Assembly: GCF_001418085.1 (NCBI RefSeq)
Contig: NZ_LIQH01000027.1
Coordinates: forward strand, 1-64,000
DNA length: 64,000 bases
Origin: Lacinutrix algicola
Lineage (GTDB): Bacteria; Bacteroidota; Bacteroidia; Flavobacteriales; Flavobacteriaceae
Reading direction: 5' to 3'
This document shows positions 33,720 to 42,711 of the stretch, piece by piece (positions within the stretch are counted from its first letter, which is position 1; each line of letters starts with the position of its first letter). Below the pieces are notes generated by a model, which was not told the origin of the DNA, ran no database searches, and saw only the letters and a program-made list of their open reading frames with translations. The translations under genes and the position numbers were made by a program.

Positions 33720-35987
33720 TTATGCATTCTCTTTCTTTATTAAATTTAATGCAGAACCTTCATTATACCAATCTATTTGAGGTTGGTTATATGTATGATT
33801 AAGCATAATAATATCTTTACTACCATCTGCATGAACAGCTTCTAGTGTTAATTGTTTTCCTGGTGCAAAATCAGCCATATCAACAAAGTTGTATGTATCA
33901 TCCTCCTGGATTAAATCGTAATCACTTTCTGTAGCAAATGTTAAACCTAACATTCCTTGTTTTTTCAAGTTTGTTTCGTGAATACGTGCAAAAGATTTTA
34001 CAATAACAGCTACAACACCTAAGTGTCTTGGCTCCATTGCTGCATGCTCTCTTGAAGATCCTTCACCATAGTTATGATCTCCAACTACAATTGTAGGAAC
34101 ACCTGCAGCTTTATATGCTCTTGCCGTATCTGGCACACCACCAAACTCTCCTGTTAATTGATTTTTAACAAAGTTGGTTTTCTTACCAAATGCGTTAACT
34201 GCACCTATTAAACAGTTATTAGAAATATTATCTAAATGTCCACGGAAACGTAACCAAGGTCCAGCCATAGAAATATGATCTGTTGTACATTTTCCAAATG
34301 CCTTTATTAATAATTTAGCACCTTTAATTTCACTTCCAATTGGAGTAAATGGTGTTAATAATTGTAAACGTTCTGATGTTGGACTAACAACAACTTCCAC
34401 TCCGCTTCCATCTGCCATAGGCGCTAAGAAACCATTATCTTTAACTTCGAAACCTTTTGGAGGTAACTCCCATCCTGTAGGCTCATCGAACATTACTTCT
34501 TCTCCGTTTTCATTAATTAAACTATCTGTTAACGGATTAAAATCTAAACGACCTGCAATTGCAATTGCAGCAGTAATTTCTGGAGATGCTACAAAGGCAT
34601 GTGTATTTGGGTTTCCATCGGCACGCTTAGCAAAGTTTCTATTAAAAGAGTGTACAATACTATTTTTAGGTGCATTTTTAGGATCGCTATATCTTGCCCA
34701 TTGCCCAATACATGGTCCGCAAGCATTTGTAAATATTTTAGCGTCTAGTTTTTCGAATATTCCAAGAATACCATCTCTATCTGCAGTATATCTTACTTTT
34801 TCTGAACCAGGATTAATTCCTAATTCTGATTTCATTTTTAAACCTTTATCTATAGCTTGTTGTGCAATAGAAGACGCACGAGATAAATCTTCGTAAGAAG
34901 AGTTTGTACAAGACCCTATTAATCCCCATTCAACATTTATTGGCCAATCGTTTGCTTTTGCAGCCGCACCCATATCTTTACCAATTTGAGTTGATAAATC
35001 TGGTGTAAAAGGTCCGTTTAATAATGGCCCTAATTCTGATAAGTTGATTTCTATAACTTGATCGAAGTATTGTTCTGGATTAGCATAAACTTCAGCATCA
35101 GCTGTTAAATATGGTCTAATTTTATTTGCTTCATCTGCAACATCTGCTCTATCTGTAGCACGTAAATAACGTTCCATAGAATCATCGTAACCAAAAGTAG
35201 AAGTTGTTGCTCCTATTTCCGCTCCCATATTGCAAATAGTTCCTTTTCCTGTACAAGACATAGAAGTTGCTCCTTCACCAAAGTACTCAACAATAGCTCC
35301 TGTTCCTCCTTTAGCAGATACAATTCCTGCTACTTTTAATATCACATCTTTTGGTGCTGTCCAACCTGATAATTTACCTGTTAATTTAACACCAATTAAT
35401 TTAGGAAATTTAAGTTCCCAAGCCATTCCTGCCATAACATCTACAGCATCTGCACCACCAACTCCAATAGCAACCATTCCTAGTCCACCGGCGTTAACGG
35501 TATGAGAATCTGTTCCAATCATCATTCCTCCTGGAAATGCATAATTTTCTAATACCACTTGGTGAATAATTCCTGCTCCTGGTTTCCAGAAACCTAAACC
35601 GTATTTATTTGATACAGATTCTAAGAAATTAAAAACTTCACTAGAAACATCATTAGCATGTTTTAAATCTGTAGAAGCACCGTCTTTTGCTTGTATTAAG
35701 TGATCGCAATGTGCAGTAGTAGGAACAGCAACTTTACTTTTTCCTGCTTGCATAAATTGCAACAACGCCATTTGAGCTGTTGCATCTTGTAAAGCAATAC
35801 GATCTGGTGAAAAATCTACATAATCTTCACCTCTAGTAAAAGCTTTAGTTGCTTTACCATCCCAAAGGTGATTATATAAAATTTTCTCTGAAAGTGTTAA
35901 CGGTTTACCAACAACTTCACGAGCTGCATCAACGCGTTCTGCCATTTGGCTGTAAACCTTCTTAATCATATCAATATCGAATGCCAT
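33720..35987 (-). CDS. aconitate hydratase, mitochondrial-type
   Basis: TCA-cycle enzyme interconverting citrate and isocitrate through a [4Fe-4S] cluster. The 755 residues follow the mitochondrial/AcnA-like order, with the small swivel domain at the C-terminus ([20 protein letters not shown]). Cluster ligands are C360 ([11 protein letters not shown]) and C423/C426 ([10 protein letters not shown]). Substrate-contact segments [11 protein letters not shown] and [13 protein letters not shown] are present. acnB lies immediately upstream on the same strand but a terminator separates them, so they are probably separate transcripts. Confidence 0.96.
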   Translation of the reverse strand: MAFDIDMIKKVYSQMAERVDAAREVVGKPLTLSEKILYNHLWDGKATKAFTRGEDYVDFSPDRIALQDATAQMALLQFMQAGKSKVAVPTTAHCDHLIQAKDGASTDLKHANDVSSEVFNFLESVSNKYGLGFWKPGAGIIHQVVLENYAFPGGMMIGTDSHTVNAGGLGMVAIGVGGADAVDVMAGMAWELKFPKLIGVKLTGKLSGWTAPKDVILKVAGIVSAKGGTGAIVEYFGEGATSMSCTGKGTICNMGAEIGATTSTFGYDDSMERYLRATDRADVADEANKIRPYLTADAEVYANPEQYFDQVIEINLSELGPLLNGPFTPDLSTQIGKDMGAAAKANDWPINVEWGLIGSCTNSSYEDLSRASSIAQQAIDKGLKMKSELGINPGSEKVRYTADRDGILGIFEKLDAKIFTNACGPCIGQWARYSDPKNAPKNSIVHSFNRNFAKRADGNPNTHAFVASPEITAAIAIAGRLDFNPLTDSLINENGEEVMFDEPTGWELPPKGFEVKDNGFLAPMADGSGVEVVVSPTSERLQLLTPFTPIGSEIKGAKLLIKAFGKCTTDHISMAGPWLRFRGHLDNISNNCLIGAVNAFGKKTNFVKNQLTGEFGGVPDTARAYKAAGVPTIVVGDHNYGEGSSREHAAMEPRHLGVVAVIVKSFARIHETNLKKQGMLGLTFATESDYDLIQEDDTYNFVDMADFAPGKQLTLEAVHADGSKDIIMLNHTYNQPQIDWYNEGSALNLIKKENA

Positions 35988-36116
35988 ACTATTTATTTTT
36001 AAATTTTATTCTACTAATATACAAAATAGAGATTGGCTTTAAAAGCTGCAAAGCTATTATAGATTGATTCTAAAATAGAAATTTTCTATGCTAGTAATTT
36101 TTTAAGTTTTAACAAT

Positions 36117-36148
36117 AAAAAAAGCCTGAATCTAAAATTCAGGCTTTT
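36117..36148 (-). terminator. terminator of acnB
   Basis: AAAAGCCTGAAT (36120-36131) pairs with ATTCAGGCTTTT (36137-36148) around a 5-base loop, with an A-run (U on the minus strand) beyond. Confidence 0.85.
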
Positions 36149-36171
36149 AATACTATTTAATCCGTTTGTTA

Positions 36172-38946
36172 TTATCTTACTAACTGTTTTGTAGAAGGCT
36201 TAAACTTTGTTAAAACAATACCATCAACAGCAGCTTCGTATTCTTCCATAGTTGGTGTTCTACCCAAAATTGTAGATAAAACTACTACTGGAGTAGATGA
36301 TAATAATGACTCCCCTTTTTTCTCGCCAGAATCTTTCACAACTCTACCTTGGAATAAACGTGTTGAAGTCGCCATAACAGTATCTCCTGGTGCAGCTTTT
36401 TCTTGGTTACCCATACATAAGTTACAACCTGGACGCTCTAAGTACAACATGTTTTCGTATCCTGTACGTGCTTCTCCTTTAGGCGCATTGTCATCGAACT
36501 CGAAACCAGAGTATCTTACTAAAACTTCCCAATCGCCTTCTGCTTTTAATTCATCTACAATATTATAAGTAGGAGGTGCAACTATTAAAGGTGCTTTAAA
36601 CTCTACTTTTCCATATTGAGCTTCTACGTTTTTCAACATTTGAGCTAATATTTTCATATCTCCTTTGTGAACCATACAAGATCCTACGAAACCTAAATCT
36701 ACTTTTTTAGTTCCTCCGTAGTAAGATAATGGTCTAATATTATCGTGTGTGTAACGTTTAGAAACATCTTCGTTATTTACATCAGGATCAGCAATCATTG
36801 GTTCAACAATTTGATCTAAATCAATAATAACTTCTGCATGGTATTTTGCATTAGCATCGGGTCTTAAAGAAGGTTTCATACCCGTTTTAAGCTCTATAAT
36901 TCTAGTTTCTGCTTTATCAACTAAACCTTTAAGTACTTGTTTAGCATTATCCATTCCTTTTTCAATCATGATTTGGATACGACCTTTTGCAATCTCTAAA
37001 GATTCAATCAAGGTATCATCTTCAGAAATACAAATAGATGCTTTAGCTTTCATCTCTGCCGTCCAATCTGTAAAAGTAAAGGCTTCATCGGCAGTAAGTG
37101 TTCCAATGTGTACTTCAATTACACGTCCTTGGAATACATTTTCACCACCAAATTGCTTTAACATTTGTTGTTGTGTTGCGTGAACAACATCACGGAAATC
37201 CATATAAGACTTCATTTGTCCTTTAAAGGTTACTTTAACCGATTCTGGAATTGGCATTGAAGCCTCACCTGTAGCAAGTGCTAAAGCAACTGTTCCTGAA
37301 TCTGCTCCAAAGGCAACACCTTTAGACATACGTGTATGCGAATCTCCACCTATAATGATGTCCCAATCACCAACAGTAATATCGTTAAGTACTTTATGGA
37401 TAACATCTGTCATTGGAAAATACTTCCCTTTAGGATCACGACCAGTAATTAAACCGAAATCGTTCATGAAACTCATTAATCTTGGAATGTTTGCTTTAGA
37501 CTTATCATCCCAAACTGAAGCTGTATGACAACCTGATTGGTATGCTCCATCAACAATTGGAGAAATAACTGTAGCAGCCATCATCTCTAATTCTTGAGAA
37601 GTCATTAATCCTGTAGTATCTTGAGAACCTACAATGTTAACTTCTGCACGCACGTAAGAACCAGCATGTAATGTTGCTCCTGAAGTTCCTACTGCATTTT
37701 TATTAAATATTTTTTCAACAGCTGTTAAACCTTGACCTTCAATAGACACTTCTTTTGCGGTAGCATATACTTGAGGCGCTTCAATTCCTAAAGCTTTTGC
37801 TGCAAATGTTTGTAGTTTTTTACCAAAAACAACTGCGTAAGAACCACCTGCTTTCATAAACTCCATTTTTTGTGGTGTAAATGCTGCAGAAATATCTTTA
37901 AGTTCTTTATCTCCGTTATATAATTTTTTCTCTTTGGTATTAATGGTAAGAATTGTACCTGTAGCTACAGAATACGTTTCTTTTAATATTGGTTCACCAT
38001 CTTCATCTCTTACTGTATTTCCTTCAGCATCTTTTTGCTGTACCCAGTTTTTAAGATCTAAACCAATACCACCTGTTACACCAACTGTAGTTAAGAAAAT
38101 TGGAGCAATACCATTCGTACCAGCAATTACTGGTGCAAAATTAATAAATGGTACATATTTGCTAAAAGGAACACCTGTCCATAAGGCAACGTTGTTTACA
38201 CCAGACATTCTTGAAGAACCAACTCCCATTGTTCCTTTTTCTGCAATTAGCATGACGCGTTTATCAGGATGTTGTTCTTTTAAAGCTAATAATTCATTTT
38301 GCATGTCTTTATTATGCTCAAACATACATTGACCATGTAATTCGCGATCTGATCTTGAATGCGCATCACCACCTGGAGATAATAAATCTGTTGATATATC
38401 ACCAACACCTGCAATGTAAGTTACTACTTCAATTTTTTCGTCTATTTCTGGAAGCTTAGTAAAAAACTCAGCTTTAGCATAGCTTTCAATAATATCTTTT
38501 GCTATTTCACTACCGCTTTTAAAAGCCTCTTCTAAACGATCTGTATCTGCTTCGTAAAGAAAAACTTGAGTTTTTAAAATTTCAGCCGATTGTTTTGCTA
38601 AATCAGCATCGTTACCTAAAGCAATATCTAACAATACTTTTACAGAAGGTCCACCTTTCATGTGTGATAATTGTTCTAATGCAAAAGTTGGTGTAATTTC
38701 TTTTACTATAGATTCTCCTAAAATAATCTCTTTTAAAAACTTTGCTTTAACAGTAGCAGCACTTGTGGTACCCGGTAAAACGTTATAGATAAAAAAGTTA
38801 AGAGATTCTTCTCTATGTTCGTTATCTAAATCTTTAATTTGCTCAATGATTTGACTAAGTAATTCAGCACCATCAATTGGCTGCGGATGAAGCCCTTGCT
38901 CTTTTCGGTTTTCGATCTGCTTAAGGTAATCGTTATAAATGTTCAT
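36172..38946 (-). CDS. acnB: aconitate hydratase B / 2-methylisocitrate dehydratase
   Basis: Second aconitase, of the AcnB class, with the swivel domain near the N-terminus and a HEAT-like helical leader (about 1-160). Cluster ligands are C757 (GSCMVHKGDM) and C841/C844 (PGCNLCMGNQ). Signatures include SRSDRELHGQCMFEH, GTMGVGSSRMSG and GGDSHTRMSKGVAFGADSG. The 924 residues are slightly longer than E. coli AcnB. AcnB-type enzymes often also dehydrate 2-methylisocitrate. Two different aconitases side by side is a pattern I recall from Flavobacteriaceae; different oxygen or iron sensitivity is a plausible reason. Confidence 0.96.
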   Translation of the reverse strand: MNIYNDYLKQIENRKEQGLHPQPIDGAELLSQIIEQIKDLDNEHREESLNFFIYNVLPGTTSAATVKAKFLKEIILGESIVKEITPTFALEQLSHMKGGPSVKVLLDIALGNDADLAKQSAEILKTQVFLYEADTDRLEEAFKSGSEIAKDIIESYAKAEFFTKLPEIDEKIEVVTYIAGVGDISTDLLSPGGDAHSRSDRELHGQCMFEHNKDMQNELLALKEQHPDKRVMLIAEKGTMGVGSSRMSGVNNVALWTGVPFSKYVPFINFAPVIAGTNGIAPIFLTTVGVTGGIGLDLKNWVQQKDAEGNTVRDEDGEPILKETYSVATGTILTINTKEKKLYNGDKELKDISAAFTPQKMEFMKAGGSYAVVFGKKLQTFAAKALGIEAPQVYATAKEVSIEGQGLTAVEKIFNKNAVGTSGATLHAGSYVRAEVNIVGSQDTTGLMTSQELEMMAATVISPIVDGAYQSGCHTASVWDDKSKANIPRLMSFMNDFGLITGRDPKGKYFPMTDVIHKVLNDITVGDWDIIIGGDSHTRMSKGVAFGADSGTVALALATGEASMPIPESVKVTFKGQMKSYMDFRDVVHATQQQMLKQFGGENVFQGRVIEVHIGTLTADEAFTFTDWTAEMKAKASICISEDDTLIESLEIAKGRIQIMIEKGMDNAKQVLKGLVDKAETRIIELKTGMKPSLRPDANAKYHAEVIIDLDQIVEPMIADPDVNNEDVSKRYTHDNIRPLSYYGGTKKVDLGFVGSCMVHKGDMKILAQMLKNVEAQYGKVEFKAPLIVAPPTYNIVDELKAEGDWEVLVRYSGFEFDDNAPKGEARTGYENMLYLERPGCNLCMGNQEKAAPGDTVMATSTRLFQGRVVKDSGEKKGESLLSSTPVVVLSTILGRTPTMEEYEAAVDGIVLTKFKPSTKQLVR

Positions 38947-39285
38947 ATAATAGAATTAGTTCTGTTTTTGTTCAGCTTAGAAAGCTGTGTTAGTACGCTT
39001 TATTGTTTTCCAAATTTCAAACATCTTTTTAAGATTAAAAAAACGTTATACGGTCTATTAAAATTGGAATTCAAAAGTACAAAATATTGAAGAATTTAAA
39101 AACTTGTAACGCAATCCGAAAACGTTTGCGAATAACTCAGTATTATTAATTTAATACTTCTGTTTATTATTAAAATGATAATTTGAATGTCAAAAAAACA
39201 TCAAATTAATAAGAAAAGTCAATTACTCTATTTATAAGAAGGCAATTTGTAAAATAATATTTTACTATTAATGAATAGTTATTGA
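38947..39285. other. 339-base gap between acnB and the GldL-like gene
   Basis: No credible gene. It should carry the acnB promoter: TACTTTTG on the minus strand (39072-39079) matches the -7 consensus, though no -33 is clear, and would give a leader of about 120 bases. A hairpin AATTTGA/TCAAATT (about 39183-39210) lies in the middle; its loop is an A-run, so it is not a clear terminator. Confidence 0.5.
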
Positions 39286-39477
39286 CTATTTCTTTAAAAA
39301 ATACTTGATTAAGACCACTATAAAAAAGACTAAACCAATGACTTCTGCAAGTGTTCCTAGTGTTAGAATTTGTGGAGCATAAGGCCAATGCTGAATTTTG
39401 AATAAAGCACCAATAATGGTAAGGATAATTCCTAATATGAAGATAACTAATGGAAGAATAAACTGCTTAGCTTTCAT
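39286..39477 (-). CDS. small membrane protein related to the GldL N-terminus
   Basis: The 63 residues form two membrane helices (about 7-26 and 40-60). The joining loop GALFKIQHWPYAPQIL matches the GALFKIQHWP motif in the N-terminal membrane part of the gliding/T9SS motor protein GldL, but the long cytoplasmic part is absent, so it is a stand-alone relative rather than GldL itself. Its start abuts the moxR-type stop codon directly, placing it last in the periplasmic-chaperone operon. Function unknown. Confidence 0.8.
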   Translation of the reverse strand: MKAKQFILPLVIFILGIILTIIGALFKIQHWPYAPQILTLGTLAEVIGLVFFIVVLIKYFLKK

Positions 39478-40431
39478 TTAAAACAGACTTTGAATAATCT
39501 GTTCCTCACTTACGCCTTCAGCTTCAGCTTTATAATTTTTAATAATTCTGTGACGCAAAATACTTGTAGCTACAGCTTGTACATTTTCAATATCTGGAGA
39601 AAATTTACCATTTATAGCAGCGTGTGTTTTTGCTGCTAAAATCAAGTTTTGAGAAGCTCTTGGTCCTGCTCCCCAATCTATATACTGCTTTACTAAATCT
39701 GCTGCAGTATCTTTATTAGGTCTTGTTTTAGCTACCATTTTTACAGCATATTCTATAACATTATCTGCTACAGGAATACGACGAATTAATTGTTGAAAAT
39801 CTATAATTTCTTGTGCATTAAATAATGCATTTACAGATGCTTTAGAAGCATTTGTAGTTGCTTTTACTACTTGCACTTCTTCGTCGAACGTTGGGTAATC
39901 TAAATTAATAGCAAACATAAAACGGTCTAATTGTGCTTCTGGTAAAGGATAAGTTCCTTCTTGCTCAATTGGATTTTGTGTTGCTAATACAAAGTAAGGT
40001 AAATCTAATTTGTAATTATGTCCTGCAACCGTTACAGATCTCTCTTGCATAGCTTCTAATAAAGCGGCTTGCGTTTTTGGAGGTGTACGGTTTATTTCAT
40101 CGGCTAAAATAATATTAGCAAAAATAGGACCTTTTATAAATTTAAAATTTCGGCTTTCATCTAGAATTTCACTACCAAGAATATCACTTGGCATTAAATC
40201 TGGCGTAAATTGAATACGCTTAAAATCTAATCCTAAAGTTTGTGCAATGGTATTAACCATTAACGTTTTTGCTAATCCTGGTACACCTATTAATAAAGCG
40301 TGACCTCCAGAAAAAATGGAAATTAATATTTGATTTACAACATCATCTTGACCTACAATTACTTTTGCAATCTCTTGTCTTAATGCGTTATATTTTATTA
40401 CTAATTGGTTGATAGCTGCTACGTCCGACAT
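39478..40431 (-). CDS. MoxR-type AAA ATPase
   Basis: Cytoplasmic chaperone-like ATPase. Walker A is GVPGLAKT, Walker B ILADEINRTPPKTQ, sensor 1 VLATQNPIEQEGTYPLPEAQLDRFMF, and the C-terminal lid GAGPRASQNLILAAK; 317 residues is typical. MoxR proteins usually work with VWA-domain proteins encoded nearby, but none is here; the neighbours are periplasmic isomerases and a membrane protein. Confidence 0.93.
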   Translation of the reverse strand: MSDVAAINQLVIKYNALRQEIAKVIVGQDDVVNQILISIFSGGHALLIGVPGLAKTLMVNTIAQTLGLDFKRIQFTPDLMPSDILGSEILDESRNFKFIKGPIFANIILADEINRTPPKTQAALLEAMQERSVTVAGHNYKLDLPYFVLATQNPIEQEGTYPLPEAQLDRFMFAINLDYPTFDEEVQVVKATTNASKASVNALFNAQEIIDFQQLIRRIPVADNVIEYAVKMVAKTRPNKDTAADLVKQYIDWGAGPRASQNLILAAKTHAAINGKFSPDIENVQAVATSILRHRIIKNYKAEAEGVSEEQIIQSLF

Positions 40432-40444
40432 TCTTTATTATATA

Positions 40445-41893
40445 TTATTTTTTAAGCCAATTATTAGTAAAATCGCAATCTCTATAAGATCCAGTTATTT
40501 TAATATAAGTGTCTTGAATTTTTTCTTCTTGCCATTTTGCTATTGCATCCAAACGTTTTTCGTTAAGCGCTAATTCTTTAATTTTAAGGTAATCTCTAGC
40601 ATAGTTTGCTTCGTGCTCGTCTATTCTATCTGTTACTGTAAGAATTTTGAATTGTACGTTTCCAATTTCATCTCTATCTACAAGAACATCTGATATTGTA
40701 TTATTATCTAAATCTTGAATTTTTACATAGATTTCTGTATCTATTTTAGTTAATTCAAAATTATAATCTTGAGTTGCTGGGTTAATTAATTGCCCACCTT
40801 GAAACTTAGTTTCTACTTCATCACTAACTTCCCTTGCAGCATCAGCAAAAGAGATATTACCTTCTTCAATATTTTTCTTAGTTTCTTCAATTTTTTCTTT
40901 TGCAGCTTTAACAGAACTTTCTGCTACTTCAGGAATCATTAATATGTGTCTTACATCGTATTCTTGTCCTCTAATTTTTTCAAGTAATATAATGTGGTAA
41001 CCATATTGTGTTTTAAACGGCTCTGAAATTTCACCTTCTTGTAAAGAAAAGGCAACTTCTCTAAATTCTTTCACCATTCTAGGTCTAGATCTATTCATTG
41101 GAGGTAATGCACCACCATCTTTTTTAGAACCTGGATCGTCTGAATTAAATAAGGCTTTAGATCTAAAATTCCCTCCTTCTTCAACTTCTCTTTTAATAGT
41201 TTTAAGCTTAACAATTACGTTATCTATTTCTGCTTGTGTTGGTTCTGGCTTAATAACTATTTGCGCTACCTTAAGCTCTGTACCGAATGTAGGACGTTGC
41301 TCTTTAGGTATTTTATTAAAGAACTGACGTACCTCTTCTGGAGTTACTTCGATTTCGTCGATAATTTTACGTTGCATTTCTGAACCTAATTTTTGCGACT
41401 TATTAATCTCGAACATTTCGTCTCTTAAACTCTGCTCGTCAGATTTTTTGTAGAAATCTAAAACCTTTTGCATGTCTCCACCAACTTGTTGTTTTATTTG
41501 CTCTAGTTGTTGCCCAACATATGAACGAATTTCGGCATCATTAATAACAATACTATCTTGTATTGCATGGTGCGCGTATAATTTATCTTCTAAAAGTTTT
41601 CCAAATAATTGACATCTAGAAATTACAGACGGATCTCCACCTTGTGCTTTTAATTGTAAAAACGTTTTATCGATATCAGACTCTAAAATAATATAGTCTC
41701 CAACTACAGCAGATACACCATCTACTTTAATATCTGTTGTTGGCTTAATACTATCTACAACCTCTTCTTTCTTAATTGTTTCGTCAATAATTTCTTGAGC
41801 TAATATTCCATTAGCGACAAAAAGTGTTAAGCAAACTGCTATTATGTGTTTCAAATTAATTGTAAATTTCAAATTGTTTATTTTTAATTGCAT
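40445..41893 (-). CDS. SurA-like periplasmic peptidyl-prolyl isomerase
   Basis: Chaperone for outer-membrane proteins. A signal sequence (HIIAVCLTLFVANGILAQ) is followed by a SurA-type N-terminal helical domain (VSAVVGDYIILESDIDK) and two parvulin domains (about 200-300 with FKTQYGYHIILLEK, and 310-410 starting VRHILM). 482 residues from ATG 41893, which overlaps the preceding gene by 38 bases. A TTG at 41854, two bases after the preceding stop codon, would begin directly with KHIIAV and give a cleaner signal peptide; it is a real alternative start. Confidence 0.92.
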   Translation of the reverse strand: MQLKINNLKFTINLKHIIAVCLTLFVANGILAQEIIDETIKKEEVVDSIKPTTDIKVDGVSAVVGDYIILESDIDKTFLQLKAQGGDPSVISRCQLFGKLLEDKLYAHHAIQDSIVINDAEIRSYVGQQLEQIKQQVGGDMQKVLDFYKKSDEQSLRDEMFEINKSQKLGSEMQRKIIDEIEVTPEEVRQFFNKIPKEQRPTFGTELKVAQIVIKPEPTQAEIDNVIVKLKTIKREVEEGGNFRSKALFNSDDPGSKKDGGALPPMNRSRPRMVKEFREVAFSLQEGEISEPFKTQYGYHIILLEKIRGQEYDVRHILMIPEVAESSVKAAKEKIEETKKNIEEGNISFADAAREVSDEVETKFQGGQLINPATQDYNFELTKIDTEIYVKIQDLDNNTISDVLVDRDEIGNVQFKILTVTDRIDEHEANYARDYLKIKELALNEKRLDAIAKWQEEKIQDTYIKITGSYRDCDFTNNWLKK

Positions 41894-42710
41894 CTTTTGT
41901 AATATCCTTTTCTAGCTGTCTAACTAGTTCTAATTTTCGTTTATTAACTACTATCTGCTTAATTGTTGGGAGCACGTACTCTAAAGGTGCTTCGGCATTT
42001 CTAAGTAAAACATCGTTAATTTGCATCAAATATAGTCCTAATGAGTCTTTGCTTTGTATAAAATTAGTTTTTTTTAACAGTTCATTTTTATTATCTGCAG
42101 TAACTGTTGGTATTTTAGTGATTACTTGACCTAATCTTATCCATACAGAATCGTTTAACGAATAAGATTTAAATTGAATTGCTATAGAATCTAGTTCGCG
42201 TTTATCTTTCGAATTAAAACGTTTGAACTTTTGCTTAACCTCGCTAAAATCGAGTCTGTTTTCGTCTATATTAATGTATCTAAATTTTATAAGATCTTCA
42301 TTAAGTTTGAAAGCTTGTTTATTTGCTTCGTAATATTTTGTTGCTTCAGCTTTAAGAACTAAAGTATCTAAGTTCTTATAAACTAAGGCTTCTAAATATG
42401 CTTTACTATATAAATCGCTTCTGTATTGGTTTATTAAATCGTTAAATTCTTCCTGAGTATTTTCGTCTAAATTTAAAGTTGCACCTTGAACCAATAATTG
42501 TTCTGTTGCCCAATTATTAATGAAATTATTTACTATAACTGTACTGTCTTGCTTTGTGTAATTTTCGGGAAGTAAATCTTCAACATCTTGCTTATATAAA
42601 TAAGTCTCGTTTACTCGAGCAATTGCATCTTGAGTTTCGGCTTGCTTAAAATATTCGCACGAAGCGAAGGCTAAACCAATAATTACGTACAATACAATTC
42701 GTTTAAACAT
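41856..42710 (-). CDS. envelope lipoprotein resembling a SurA/PpiC accessory
   Basis: The signal peptide ends in a lipobox (IIGLAFASC, then EYFKQ). The 284 residues are charged and helical (IARVNETYLYKQDVEDLLP resembles the SurA N-terminal domain), and no complete parvulin active site is visible. It lies between two PpiC/SurA-type genes with a 1-base gap upstream, so it is almost certainly a component of the same outer-membrane-protein folding system, possibly a non-catalytic chaperone. Confidence 0.82.
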   Translation of the reverse strand: MFKRIVLYVIIGLAFASCEYFKQAETQDAIARVNETYLYKQDVEDLLPENYTKQDSTVIVNNFINNWATEQLLVQGATLNLDENTQEEFNDLINQYRSDLYSKAYLEALVYKNLDTLVLKAEATKYYEANKQAFKLNEDLIKFRYINIDENRLDFSEVKQKFKRFNSKDKRELDSIAIQFKSYSLNDSVWIRLGQVITKIPTVTADNKNELLKKTNFIQSKDSLGLYLMQINDVLLRNAEAPLEYVLPTIKQIVVNKRKLELVRQLEKDITKDAIKNKQFEIYN

Positions 42711-42711
42711 A

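Noticed and set aside
37934-38332. Open frame of 132 codons antisense to acnB
   Set aside because: Shadow of codon bias in acnB; no start context or domain. The same holds for other antisense frames over guaB, pyrD and the aconitases.
38887-39388. Two open frames (38887-39090 plus, 39206-39388 minus) around the acnB upstream gap
   Set aside because: One lies in the acnB leader and 5' end, the other overlaps the GldL-like gene in another frame; neither has a plausible protein.
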